Assembly: GCF_009866525.1 (NCBI RefSeq)
Contig: NZ_CM020866.1
Location: 883,746 to 947,745, forward strand
Direction of reading: 5' to 3'
From: Spiroplasma poulsonii
GTDB taxonomy: Bacteria; Bacillota_I; Bacilli_A; Mycoplasmatales; Mycoplasmataceae
DNA length: 64,000 nt
The notes beneath the pieces are model-generated. The model was not told where the DNA came from and did no database searches. It saw only the letters and a program-made list of their open reading frames with translations. Shown piece after piece: positions 55,292 to 64,000 of this stretch; positions within the stretch are counted from its first letter, which is position 1, and each line of letters opens with the position of its first letter. A program made the translations under genes and the position numbers.

Positions 55292-56365
55292 ATGGGGGAT
55301 ATGAAAAAAGTCATTGATTATTGAGATGATTATGATCCAAATGAATTTGATCCAGCAAAACGTCCAACTTCAATTGTTAAAACAAATGCTGATGAAATTC
55401 GTTTGGAACGAAACATTGTTAACAATGTTGAGACCACGGATGACTATGAAACATTTTCATATTATAATAATAAATTTAATGTTAATCAAAACCAGGATGA
55501 TGAGGTTTTTAATGAAAGTAATAGTTATGATGAATTAGCAACCGATGAGGAACTTGAAAGTTTATCAAATCGATCAGAAAAAATAGTTGAAATTGATCAA
55601 TCAGAAGAACTAAATGATTTAGATGAATTAAATTTAAATAATGAAAACCGTTTTGTCCCTCTTGACGAAAACGATACCCTTGAACCAGTTTTAAATGTTA
55701 ACCAAATTTATGATCGTTGACAAAAATCAAAAACTAATTTGGTTACACGAAAATTAGATGTTCTTCGTAATCGAGTACAAGAGCCGCGTGTTGAAGGCCG
55801 TCGAAAATATAGTTTTCTTGTTCCTGAGACATTAGAAGAATTACTTAATAAACCAGCAAAAGTTGTGTTGGATGCAACACCTCGTGCTGGTGGGGATGAA
55901 ATTTATTCTGAAAAAAAATACTTTAATAATGCTGATTTATTGTTAAAAGTGCAAGGAGAAGATGCTGTTAAACCAAAATGTAATGATTTAGGAACTAATC
56001 CAAATCATGAAAATTTAACTTTTACAGAAGAAAATATCACAACTATTCTTGATGAAAATGCAATAAATCATAATCCTGCGTTGAGTGATATCTTAAAGAA
56101 TGCAAAGAAAAACATTGCAATTAGTAAAGAAGAAGCAATTTTTATTGATGAAAATGATGTTTTAGACCCTGACCATTTAAGTTATGAACAACGATTACGA
56201 TTATTAAAATTAGCAGCTGATCCAAATAATGAGGAACGAAAAAAACTGTTACAAATGAAGCTAAACAATGGTAGTTTAAGTTCATTATCAGAAATTGTTA
56301 AAAAGCAACTACAAAGAATTAATGCAGGTGAAATTGAATTAACCGAAGAAAAAAACCAAAAGTAA
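55292..56365 (+). CDS. Acidic protein with repeat modules (357 aa)
   Basis: ATG 55292 (MGDMKKVIDYWDDYDPNEFD) follows a TATAAT box near 55255. The first 150 residues are very acidic and Asn-rich, the middle has KYSFLVPETLEELLNKPAK, and the C-terminal 130 residues contain DILKNAKKNIAISKEEAI, IDENDVLDP and HLSYEQRLRLLKLAADPNN. The last segments match the 91-aa protein at 40074-40349, and ILxNAKKN plus IDEND also occur in the Lys/Thr-rich protein at 59143-59919. No signal peptide or membrane span. Likely a cytoplasmic Spiroplasma-specific protein; role unknown. Confidence 0.8.
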
Positions 56366-56513
56366 AGCTGATGGGCAAAATAACCTTTGATCGCCTAGAC
56401 AAATCAGTTTTTATTTTATGAAAAAAACTAATTTTTATTAATAGACTCTATTAATGTTGTTATTTTCAAGTTATAATAGGATAAATGAGTACAAGCAAAG
56501 GATGATTGAAACG

Positions 56514-57295
56514 ATGTTAGGAAATAGTGAAATTGCCTTTATTTTAATTGGATTTTTTGTTGCAATTAATATTATTGTGTTAATTTTTTTAATTGTTTCT
56601 TATCGAAATATTTTAGTACCAATTCCAAATTTAAATAATACTCCTAGTCAAACAATGACATCTTTAGAAGTAATTGATCGTTATTTAACCAAAAAGAAAA
56701 TTAGTGGGTTAAAAGTAGTACGAAAACCACATCAAGTGTTAATTACTAATTCTTATAAAAAGAAAACGTTTTATATTAATGATTTACAATTATTTAATCA
56801 GTCTTATTTTTTATCAGGGATAGGGTTAGATTATGTTTTAGGACGTACTTTTTTTGCTACACAGTTACACTTAAAAAATCGTCATATACGAACAATGAAT
56901 TTTTTATTATATGTGGCACCGCCATTATTATTGTTTTTATTTTTCATATTATCAATTCTTATTATTATTTTTTATGTTTTAATAAAAGTGGATACAAGTT
57001 TACTAGATTTTAATTTTTTTATTTCATTGAACATTATGGCATTTTAAATTTAATCTTAATTTTTATTATTGCAGCTTATTTAATTTTATTAGGTTTTAAT
57101 GGCCATTTTAAACAAAACTTAGAAAATTTGTATGAAACAGAAATGCGTCCATTTGTTAAGAAAGAATTTCCCGAATTATATGATGATTGAATTATTGCTC
57201 GTAGTTATGCTCGTGGAATTCAATTTACCTATTTATTTGGTTATAATTTTATTTTTAAACAGATTTATAAATATACTGGTCCATTTGGTTTATAA
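56514..57295 (+). pseudogene. Membrane protein (YugP-like topology), one frameshift
   Basis: I place the start at ATG 56514 (MLGNSEIAFILIGFFVAINI), because a TATAAT box at 56471-56476 lies inside the longer frame upstream. Three hydrophobic segments follow, with a soluble part (SLEVIDRYLTKKKISGLKVV). Near 57035 a one-base slip in a T run stops the frame; the next frame continues EHYGILNLILIFIIAAYL to TAA 57293. The joined protein of about 259 residues resembles YugP-type membrane proteins in layout, but no zinc HExxH motif is seen. Assignment weak. Confidence 0.6.
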
Positions 57296-57318
57296 GAAGA
57301 GGGTAGGGGAGTTTTGTT

Positions 57319-58579
57319 ATGAAAGTTATTTTTCATATTGATATGAATAGTTTTTTTGCTAGTTGTCACCAAGCATTAGATCCCCAGCGGAAATTAAAAC
57401 CATTAGTGGTATCTTCACCCTCACGAAGAGCGATTGTGACAACAGCAAATTATGCGGCACGAAAATTAGGAATTAATAATCCAATGCCCCTTTATAAGGA
57501 AAAAGAAATTTATCCTAATTTAGAAGTTGTTAATCATGATTTTTGGTTATATGTTGAATTTGCCCAAAAATTATTTGATTTTATTAGTTCGCATTATACT
57601 AATCAAATTGAAGTTGCTTCAATTGATGAATGTTATATTGATGTAACAGATATTTATTTAAAGTATGGTTCAGCAATGCAATTAGCAGTTGACATGCAAC
57701 AAAATGTTTTTCAACAGTTAGGGTTACCAAATAGTATTGGTATCTCATATAATAAATCTTTAGCAAAAATTGCTAGTGATTTAAAAAAACCAATGGGAAT
57801 TACGTTAATTCGTCCAGAAGATGTTTCAAATCTTGTTCATCCGTTACCGGTTAATAAACTATTTGGAATTGGTCAACAAACAACAAAACGGTTAAATGCG
57901 CTTGGAATTATGACAATTAAAGATTTAGCAGAGTTTCCTGATTTTGCCTTATTAGAGACAATCTTGGGTAAACCGGCAAGTAGGTTTGTAGAACGAGCAA
58001 AGGGTGGGGGAAGTGATGAATTATTATTGGAGCATAATCAGTTAAAACAAATTGGCAATGAAACAACGGTATAATATGATTTGGTTAACTTTGAAGAAAT
58101 TAAAAATAAAATTTATTTATTAGCAAAGCATGTAAGTCAACGTGCACAAAAAAGAACAATGGTTGGTAATGTTGTTTATGTTACTTTAAAAAATAGTAAT
58201 CGAAAACGTTTTACCAAGCAGCAAAGAATCCAAAACTATACTAATCTGCTAGATGAGATTTATTCAACTGCCTATTAGATTGTTTGACCAATTTTGAACA
58301 GGTGAACCAATTCGATTAATTGGGGTTGGGTTACGAGGAATTATTAGTAAATATGATATTAAAGAGCAAATTTCTCTTGATGCATTACCCAACTTGCAAG
58401 TTGAAAGTTCAACAGTTAAGTTAATTAAAGAAATTAATAAAAAATATCGCAAAGATATTTTATTAACTGGTCAAAAATTAGAGGAATTAAAGTATGTTTT
58501 ACAGGCACAAACAAAATATATTCAAGCAGATCAACGAATTTTAGATGAAACAAAGGTAAGGAACAAGGATAATGAGTAA
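57319..58579 (+). pseudogene. dinB: DNA polymerase IV, nonsense and frameshift
   Basis: ATG 57319 (GTAGGGGAG site) starts MKVIFHIDMNSFFASCHQAL. Catalytic acidic residues are at DMNSFF and SIDECYIDVTD, and the thumb has KPMGI and FGIGQQTTKRLNALGI. TAA at 58072 replaces a codon before YDLVNFEEI, and the frame shifts at the TAG at 58276-58278; the little-finger domain continues in the new frame (RLFDQFWTGEPIRLIGVGL) to 58579. The truncated first product (251 aa) keeps the palm but loses the DNA-binding little finger, so it is unlikely to work. With recA also out of frame, the repair of damage is impaired in this lineage. Confidence 0.85.
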
Positions 58580-59084
58580 GAAAGCTATGATAATTCCACC
58601 AACCAGTAAGAAAAACCCTAAAATTAGTGGTTTCTATTTAATTAAAAATTATATTACTAATCCAAATATTGAAATTGGTGATTATACTTATTATCATTGT
58701 GATCAAGAACAAGAAGCAATTGAATTTCAAAATAAAAGCATTTTATATCATTTTCCATATTTAAATGATCAAATTATTATTGGGAAGTTTTGTTCAATTG
58801 CTAAAAATGTTAAATTTCTAATGAATGGTGCTAATCATAATTACCAGAATTTTTTAAGTTATCCATTAGCATTTTTAACTGACAAAATTTAATTACAACG
58901 CTTCGGGAAAATACCCCACAAAAAGGAAATACAGTTATTGGTCATGATGTTTGAATTGGTTATAATGCCATTATTTTACCTGGTGTTAACATTGGCACTG
59001 GTGCTGTAATTGGGGCCAGCCAAGGTAATTAAATATTGCTTTACAGAACAAATCTTAACAGAAATAATGAAATCAGAAAAATAA
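58572..59084 (+). pseudogene. XAT-type acetyltransferase, frameshift and deletion
   Basis: ATG 58572 overlaps the dinB end. The protein has the XAT hexapeptide fold start (NPNIEIGDYTYYHC, IIIGKFCSIAKNVKFLMNGA, then NHNYQNF), then stops at TAA 58890. A second frame continues ENTPQKGNTVIGHDVWIGYN, ILPGVNIGTGAVIGAS, and after an apparent internal deletion a third piece reads KVIKYCFTEQILTEI to TAA 59082. Vat/CatB-like XAT enzymes acetylate small molecules, including some antibiotics. This copy is dead. Confidence 0.8.
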
Positions 59085-59099
59085 AAGTTATAAAAAAGA

Positions 59100-59175
59100 A
59101 AAAGATAATAAAAAGAAAAGGGGAGTACAGTAATTTAATCTGTTAAGAACCCCTTTTCTTTTTATTATCTTTTTC
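59100..59175. terminator. Long bidirectional hairpin
   Basis: 25-base arms (AAAAAGATAATAAAAAGAAA.. and its complement) around a 26-base loop, shared by the plus acetyltransferase pseudogene and the minus gene that ends inside it at 59143. Confidence 0.88.
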
Positions 59176-59919
59176 TTTTGCCATTGCCTTAATAACTGCT
59201 TTTTCAATTAAATCTTCAATTTCATCAGTTGTTAAGACAACAGTTTTATTATTTGTTTTATTGGTGGAATTAGCATTAGTAGTTTTTGGTTTCGGTTTTT
59301 TGGTATTAGAAATAGTTTTCTTAGAACCATTTTTAGTTGTTTTTGTCCTATTGGTTGCTGTTTTTGTTTTCGATGTGCCTGAGACGACTTTTTTTTCTTG
59401 TTCTTCTTGCATTACTTCATTCAATTGTTTTAAATCAATATCATCAAAATTAGCTGCTGTTAATTTTTCTTTTTCTGGACTTTTAATCCGTTCAATTCCA
59501 CGATTAACACGATAAGCATGGTCAATTATTTCTTGTAAACCAGATCCTTGTTGATTGGGAGTAGGGGAAGTGGATTCAGAATTTGTTGTACTTTGTGTCC
59601 CATTAACAGAAACACGTAAACGTGCCATTTTAGCTTTAATGTCGTTTTCATCAATACCAACACTTCTCCCCTCTTCACTTTCAATGCCCAGTTTATTTTT
59701 AATAGTACTATTATTTTTTTTCGCATTTTCTAAAATATATTGAATTGTGCCTTTTTCCGCCTGTTGTGTTTTTTCTGACTCAGTGGTAGTTGTTGGATTT
59801 AGCATTCGAGCCATCTTTGCTTTAATTTTTGTTTCATTTGCACTTGAAATAGCTTTATTACTGTTTTCTGGACATTCATGAATTTTCATGTGAATTGGAC
59901 AAAATGTTGGTACTCCCAT
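59143..59919 (-). CDS. Lys/Thr-rich protein with IKAKMAR repeats (258 aa)
   Basis: ATG 59919 (AGGGGAGTTTAC site) starts MGVPTFCPIHMKIHEC, with a Cys-His-His-Cys pattern that could bind metal. IKAKMARM and IKAKMARL repeat at about residues 32 and 94. ILENAKKNN and IDEND link it to the 55292 protein. The region 175-225 is a Lys/Thr/Asn-rich low-complexity linker (TKTATNRTKTTKNGSKKT), followed by an acidic helix (TTDEIEDLIEKAVIKAMAKE). No membrane span. Function unknown; a disordered linker between two binding ends suits a scaffold or DNA-associated protein. Confidence 0.78.
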   Translation of the reverse strand: MGVPTFCPIHMKIHECPENSNKAISSANETKIKAKMARMLNPTTTTESEKTQQAEKGTIQYILENAKKNNSTIKNKLGIESEEGRSVGIDENDIKAKMARLRVSVNGTQSTTNSESTSPTPNQQGSGLQEIIDHAYRVNRGIERIKSPEKEKLTAANFDDIDLKQLNEVMQEEQEKKVVSGTSKTKTATNRTKTTKNGSKKTISNTKKPKPKTTNANSTNKTNNKTVVLTTDEIEDLIEKAVIKAMAKEKDNKKKRGS

Positions 59920-59980
59920 TGTAAACTCCCCTATTCTCTTTATTGTTATTATTATAACTTAAAACAGTACCATTTAAAAT

Positions 59981-60062
59981 AGTGTATAGTGTAAAAATAA
60001 ACAATAAAATTATTTAATAAAATCACATATAAAAACTAGTGTGCCACAGCTAAGATATATGA
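59981..60062 (+). repeat. 82-bp viral repeat, copy 2
   Basis: Identical to 27827-27908 over 82 bases. Marks the border of the second viral scrap. Confidence 0.9.
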
Positions 60063-60078
60063 TCAATTATAATAAATA

Positions 60079-60303
60079 TTAAAATCCTTTAATCATAATT
60101 CTAAAGAAATTCAAAATCTTAATAATAACAAAAATTCCAAATGGAATTAAAATAATTCAAGCATCACCTAAAAAGGTCATTAATTGTGGTAATACAGCAT
60201 AAATTGCTTCTTTAACTTTCATCATTGCTTGCCCTAAACCACTTCAAATAGAACCCATTCCATCTGAAATAGTAGGCAAAATCAAATATTGCTTTGTTTG
60301 CAT
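60079..60303 (-). CDS. Fusion of two plectrovirus genes: small protein start joined to coat protein
   Basis: ATG 60303 with a very good AGGAGGTTGGAATT site starts MQTKQYLILP, the beginning of the 36-aa viral gene (compare 28441-28551). It then passes in frame into the coat protein (TISDGMGSIWSGLGQAMMK to MIKGF, TAA 60079). A deletion of about 400 bases relative to the copy at 28 kb created it. The 74-aa product keeps the whole coat hydrophobic helix, so a membrane-inserted, possibly interfering coat variant could still be made. Confidence 0.75.
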
Positions 60304-60328
60304 AATTCCAACCTCCTATAATTAACTT

Positions 60329-60361
60329 AAAAAAGTTAACTAAATTAATAGTTAACTTTTT
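60329..60361. terminator. Bidirectional hairpin
   Basis: AAAAAGTTAACTA/TAGTTAACTTTTT stem upstream of the fused viral gene. Confidence 0.7.
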
Positions 60362-60451
60362 ATCGGTTGGCATTTGCAATTTACATAGGAAAGGATTTTG
60401 TTAATATTGCGTAAACGTGTATAATAACTTAAAAATGGGAGAACTTTTAAA

Positions 60452-60802
60452 ATGAAAAATAACAAAATCGATTGAACTAAACCTGATCAAGAAGTCGTAA
60501 CATTTATTAACACAACACCAAAAGCATATACCCTTTTAGATGACAAAAAGTGATATATTAGCAAGGCTCGAGTACTATTTCCAGATGAAACATTTGTGAT
60601 GGTTATGAAAATCTTTTTTCCGGGAGAAGTTATTAATAGTGATGAAGAAGGCATTTATGTTCAAACGGGAACTGGGATGATTAAAATTTTAGTTTTACAA
60701 CCACCAGGTCAAGAAATGGCACCAGCAGGTACGTTTTATTTGACAGACCAAGGATTAAGATTAGGAAAATGATTTGATTGCACTAGTTTTGAAAAAAAAT
60801 AA
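60452..60802 (+). CDS. Stand-alone Fmt C-terminal domain protein (116 aa)
   Basis: A TTGCGT...TATAAT promoter (60401-60426) and GGGAGAAC site precede ATG 60452. The product (KIDWTKPDQEVVTFINTTPK, AYTLLDDKKWYISKARVLF, VQTGTGMIKILVLQPPG, LGKWFD) lines up with the tRNA-binding C-terminal domain of methionyl-tRNA formyltransferase, including the IDW and Q-P-G blocks. The catalytic N-terminal two thirds are absent, and no upstream frame codes for them. It may be a gene remnant with its own promoter or an independent RNA-binding protein. Four UGA Trp codons are in frame. Confidence 0.7.
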
Positions 60803-60903
60803 TATGTTATATAAAATAAGAAATTAAAAATTAGTTTTAAAATATCAATCTTATGGTAAAATGTATTCACTAAATCAAACTAGATTTAGGTTATTTTTAT
60901 GAT

Positions 60904-62542
60904 ATGTTAATAAATTTTAAAAAATATTAATTATATCAAAGATTAATAACCTGTATTAATGAAAATATTAAAAATTTAAAAAATAGTAAAATCAATTTTG
61001 AAAAAAATAAATTAGAAAAACCAAATCGAATAAAAAGACAAATAACCCCACTACCATTATATTGACATTCAAATCCAGGCCCTTCTCGAATTAATATTTC
61101 AAATGTAATTGCTAGTGTTAATTTAGGAATATTATCAAATAATGATCAAGCAACTATTTTAGAACGAATTTCAGAACAAAAACCTAACCTAGATACAACA
61201 CAAATTCAAATTAATTTTACTAGATTTAATGAAGATGGTACGCAATTATGAACAATTAGCGTTAGAGAAAATAGTCAAATGTATTTTGTAGAACAAAATG
61301 TCCGTTTTTCTATTAGCTCTAATTTATGTGATTTTTTATCACAGCAAGATTTGACTAATATTTTGTTAATTCCTTTATGTACGGTTATTAAAAATACTGA
61401 TTTAGGAGTATTACCGAATGAGGATCAAACAACTATTTTATCACGGTTGGCAAACTTAAATCCCAACCTAGATATAACACAAGTAGTTGCTCATTTCATA
61501 AGAATTGATGATAATGAAACTTTTATTTGAATAATTGCCCCCTCTGAAAATTCTATTTATACATCAGTGATTCAAGTTTACTTTAGAATTAATCCTACCT
61601 TAATGATAAATCATATACAAATTCCAGAAATAAATATTAATGTAGAAAAACAGAAAAAATTAAATAAAATAAATTTTGAACCCTTATCTGAAAATGAAAA
61701 AAGAAGTTTTAAAGAAACATTACAACGGATTGGTACAGCAGCAATTAGGGCTGGCATCATTCTTGATAAAGCAAAAATAACGGCTAATGTAATGCCACCT
61801 GTAAATGCTAACCATGAACTTGGAGCAAAGGAAATTATTACTTCAAGTTTAATTTCTACTGCTGGGTTGGCTGCTGTTTCCAAAACAACAGGTTTATCAC
61901 CAATCAATGGTTTAAAAACAATTGCTAATTATTTTAGATATAATTTAGTTTCGCCGCCGCTTGAAACAACAGCAGAAACCGCCCAAACAGCGGAACTAGC
62001 ACCGTTATTGTCATCAGGTGAAACAGCAATGCTAACCACTGCTGGAGAAGAAGCAATCATTGGCGCTGAAACAACAGTTAGTGCAACATTAGCTCCCGAA
62101 ACATTAGGATTATCAGTTTTAATAGGATTAATCATTGTTGGTACTACCTCATTAATTTGATGATTAAATGATTCTAGTTCACAATTAATTAGAAATAACC
62201 ACATAGTCAATATAATGAAATTGAGAAATATTATAAAGTTTTCCACGATCAATTAAAAATAGGAATTAATTTATCTAAATGAAAGAAAATAAGTCAAATT
62301 TATTATCAATATTATAATAATTATCAAAAATTTTCACATATGGTTAAAAAAGAAATTATTGATTTTTTTATAGAGAAGATCATAGTGGTTGGGGTGGAAG
62401 TATTAACGAAAATGATATTGATATTTTAATTAAAGCATTATTTAATAATTTTAATGAAATAAATAATAAATTTGTTGTAAATTCTGTCGGTGGTTGAAAA
62501 ATTGTTACAGATACAAATGGTAGTTATTTTTTAATGGAATAA
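60904..62542 (+). pseudogene. Surface-repeat protein, decayed
   Basis: The frame begins MLINFKKY at ATG 60904, then a TAA at 60931, then continues open (NRIKRQITPLPLYWHSNPG) through two repeat units. They are NLGILSNNDQATILERISE with KPNLDTTQI, and DLGVLPNEDQTTILSRLAN with NPNLDITQV. A hydrophobic segment follows (LGLSVLIGLIIVGTTSLIWW). Frames shift at about 62205 and 62375 before TAA 62540. The repeat unit matches the protein at 1-1002. So this is a membrane-anchored member of the same family, broken by one nonsense codon and two frameshifts. Confidence 0.75.
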
Positions 62543-62690
62543 AAATAATTTTGGTAAAATACCCCCCTTTTGACTTAAATTTACTTTTTACACCAAAAAA
62601 TAATAAAAATTTATTTTGGAAAAATATTTTATTTTATTAAAAAATAAAAAAATATTGTATTATTTTTAGATTAATAGTATACTATGAGTA
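62543..62690. other. Gene-free AT-rich stretch with promoter
   Basis: No gene. Contains the promoter described next and poly-A/T stretches. With the candidate RNA it fills the 376-base gap between coding regions. Confidence 0.6.
62655..62683 (+). promoter_or_regulatory. Consensus promoter not followed by a gene
   Basis: TTGTAT (62655-62660), 17 bases, TATACT (62678-62683). Good spacing and boxes, with no plus-strand frame downstream. Confidence 0.6.
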
Positions 62691-62925
62691 AGGAAAAATA
62701 TTTTTCCTAAATCTCTAAAGTAAACAGAATAATTATATTTTTAAGGGTTTATTATTACACTACTATCTCTCCCCTTTAGGTTATCTCTTATCTTTTCTTT
62801 TTATATAAGTTACCATAAAATAATTTAAAATATAAACCCTTATTTTCGCCAATATAATTATTCTTGTTTTCCAAAAAGAAAAAAAGAGATTACTTGTTTT
62901 CCCGACAGGTAATCTCTTTTAATTT
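62690..62925 (+). ncRNA. Candidate structured RNA
   Basis: Downstream of the promoter lies the palindrome GGAAAAATATTTTTCC (62692-62707). A long interrupted stem follows: AGAATAATTATAT (62727-62739) pairs with 62852-62864, and AAGGGTTTAT (62743-62752) with 62832-62841, enclosing an 80-base interior. A terminator hairpin AAAAGAGATTAC/GTAATCTCTTTT (62882-62920) ends it. The form, a long rod with a large open centre, is like 6S RNA, but I see no conserved motif. Candidate only. Confidence 0.4.
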
Positions 62926-63440
62926 GTAATATTAATTTGTTCAAAAAATTGAAATGTTTTTTTACCAATAATTACCTTTTTTTCCGTTTCACCATCAAGC
63001 GTATAAAGCACTTTATTAAAAAAACCATTAATATCAATCCCAATAATTTGTGTTAAGGCAATTGCTTCATCTAAAAATAAGATTGTGTGATCATTAACTT
63101 TAATTCATAAACTATTATTAACTAACGTTTGAATAATTAAATAGCTAAGAATTAAAACGTAATTACAAATTGCAATAATAACATATAAATAAACTAAAAT
63201 ATTTGGAATGTTTGTTAAGGTCATTAACAAAATATAATTAATAATAATAAACACATTAATTGGTGTTAAAACAAAATAAATTGTCACAAAAATAAAAATT
63301 AACATTTGTTTTCAGCGGTATTCTTTGTTAAACTGGTTGTTTTCCTTTTGTTTTTGATAATGTAAAAAAAATAAAATATGAAAGCTGTATAATGCAAGCA
63401 TTAGAATTAAACTAAAAATTAAAATAATATGTATTGTCAT
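62919..63440 (-). CDS. Membrane protein of unknown function (173 aa)
   Basis: ATG 63440 (GAAGGGGATATAAC site) starts MTIHIILIFSLILMLALYSF. Three to four hydrophobic helices fill the first 110 residues; the C-terminal 50 residues are soluble and contain ITNFFNKVLYTLDGETEKKV-like strands ending EQINITN. It starts 4 bases after the stop of the gene at 63444, so they form an operon. The terminator hairpin at 62882 overlaps its stop. No family recognised. Confidence 0.75.
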
Positions 63441-63443
63441 TTG

Positions 63444-64000
63444 TTATATCCCCTTCTGTTGTCATACTTTAAAAATTGTCATTGATATTTTAACATCATT
63501 TGTAATAAAACGATAAATTTTTTCATTTGTACTAATAAAAAAACCAATTTGATATAAGCAATTAAGATTAAAAACACTAGGTAAAGCAAAATTAATATCT
63601 TTTAATCAAATTATTAACTTTTGTTGTTTTGCCGTAATTACTAATCGATAGTTAGTAATATAAATATCACCACTAATTGTTTCACTTCCGGTGGCGGAAG
63701 TAAGATTCAGATAGCCTGGAAGATTTTCAATATGATATTGCAGGTCAACTGCTGGTCTTAAATAATATGCGTTTTGATTAAGTTCTTTTTTCTTTATAAT
63801 TTCATAGCTCGTAACTTTTGCATAATAATAACATCTTTCATTTTTAGGTAATTCATAGCTAATTGTAATTTCAGTTAATGAATTATTTAAAAATGAAAGA
63901 TTATGATCAATATCATTTTGTAATACTTGGTTTTTTTGCTTAAATTGTTTGATTTTTTGTTGTTGAAATAATGCTAGAATTAAAACAATAATAATTGCCA
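63444..64000 (-). CDS. Membrane-anchored protein, 5' end cut by the window
   Basis: Open from the window edge (AIIIVLILALFQQQKIKQF: an N-terminal membrane segment, then a Gln/Lys-rich stretch) to TAA 63444. The visible 184 residues continue with ELPKNERCYYYAKVTSYE and a beta-rich domain with GSETISGDIYITNYRLVITA, resembling PH-like or GRAM-like domains (the 'NYRLVIT' strand), though this is weak. Ends TIFKVWQQKGI with a UGA Trp. Operon partner of the downstream membrane protein. Confidence 0.65.

Noticed and set aside
59261-59743. Plus-strand frames antisense to the Lys/Thr-rich gene
   Set aside because: Val/Phe/Leu-rich complement of a Lys/Thr-rich coding strand; the minus-strand gene has the ribosome-binding site and shared modules.

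Overview
The window is AT-rich and reads sensibly only if UGA is tryptophan (genetic code 4). Many genes, such as pgsA, yqeH, aspS and the phage genes, run straight through in-frame UGA codons. Together with SpV1-plectrovirus coat genes, MKK-type lipoproteins, several near-identical IS copies and a broken recA, this points to a Spiroplasma of the S. citri group. The species call is inference.

Layout. 1-1539: end of a four-repeat surface protein and a frameshifted small lipoprotein. 1567-8295 (minus): remnant late operon of a tailed dsDNA phage (terminase small, broken terminase large, a small gene, portal, 1071-aa structural protein). 8548-9891: intact UPF0236/ISLre2-type transposase. 10159-16271: membrane protein, SGNH-hydrolase lipoprotein and a second lipoprotein, two of them split by IS copies. 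16364-19010: yqeG-yqeH and a Cof-type HAD phosphatase. 19085-23294: broken surface gene and nested ISs. 23476-28673: a plectrovirus-like element with terminal inverted repeats and a 7-bp target duplication, sitting inside a glucose-family PTS gene. 29265-31903: secreted papain-like protease and a broken partner. 31934-35105: SDR, pgsA, cinA, recA(frameshift). 35163-42378: IS-rich block with a few small genes. 42726-46144: dead lipoprotein and dead ascorbate-PTS/epimerase operon. 46346-52410: propeller-like surface protein, T-box-hisS-aspS, two small genes. 52629-59919: IS3-split gene, acidic protein, broken membrane gene, broken dinB, broken acetyltransferase, Lys/Thr-rich protein. 59981-62542: second plectrovirus scrap, an Fmt C-terminal-domain gene and a decayed surface-repeat gene. 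62655-64000: possible structured RNA and two membrane-protein genes.

Two IS families dominate. An IS3-family element (five copies, about 1215 bp, 3-bp target duplication where preserved) and an IS5-like element (six full or near-full copies of 1060-1067 bp plus three fragments, usually AAT/ATT flanks) both make their transposase by -1 frameshifting. They cut a PTS gene region, two lipoprotein/membrane genes, a surface gene and several unknown genes.

Pseudogenes are very frequent: recA, dinB, terL, ulaAB, rpe, an XAT acetyltransferase and several surface proteins carry nonsense codons or single-base slips, often in A, T or G runs. Some slips could be assembly errors, but a G9 tract in a viral lipoprotein gene is a good phase-variation candidate. 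Intact housekeeping genes are yqeG, yqeH, pgsA, cinA, hisS and aspS.
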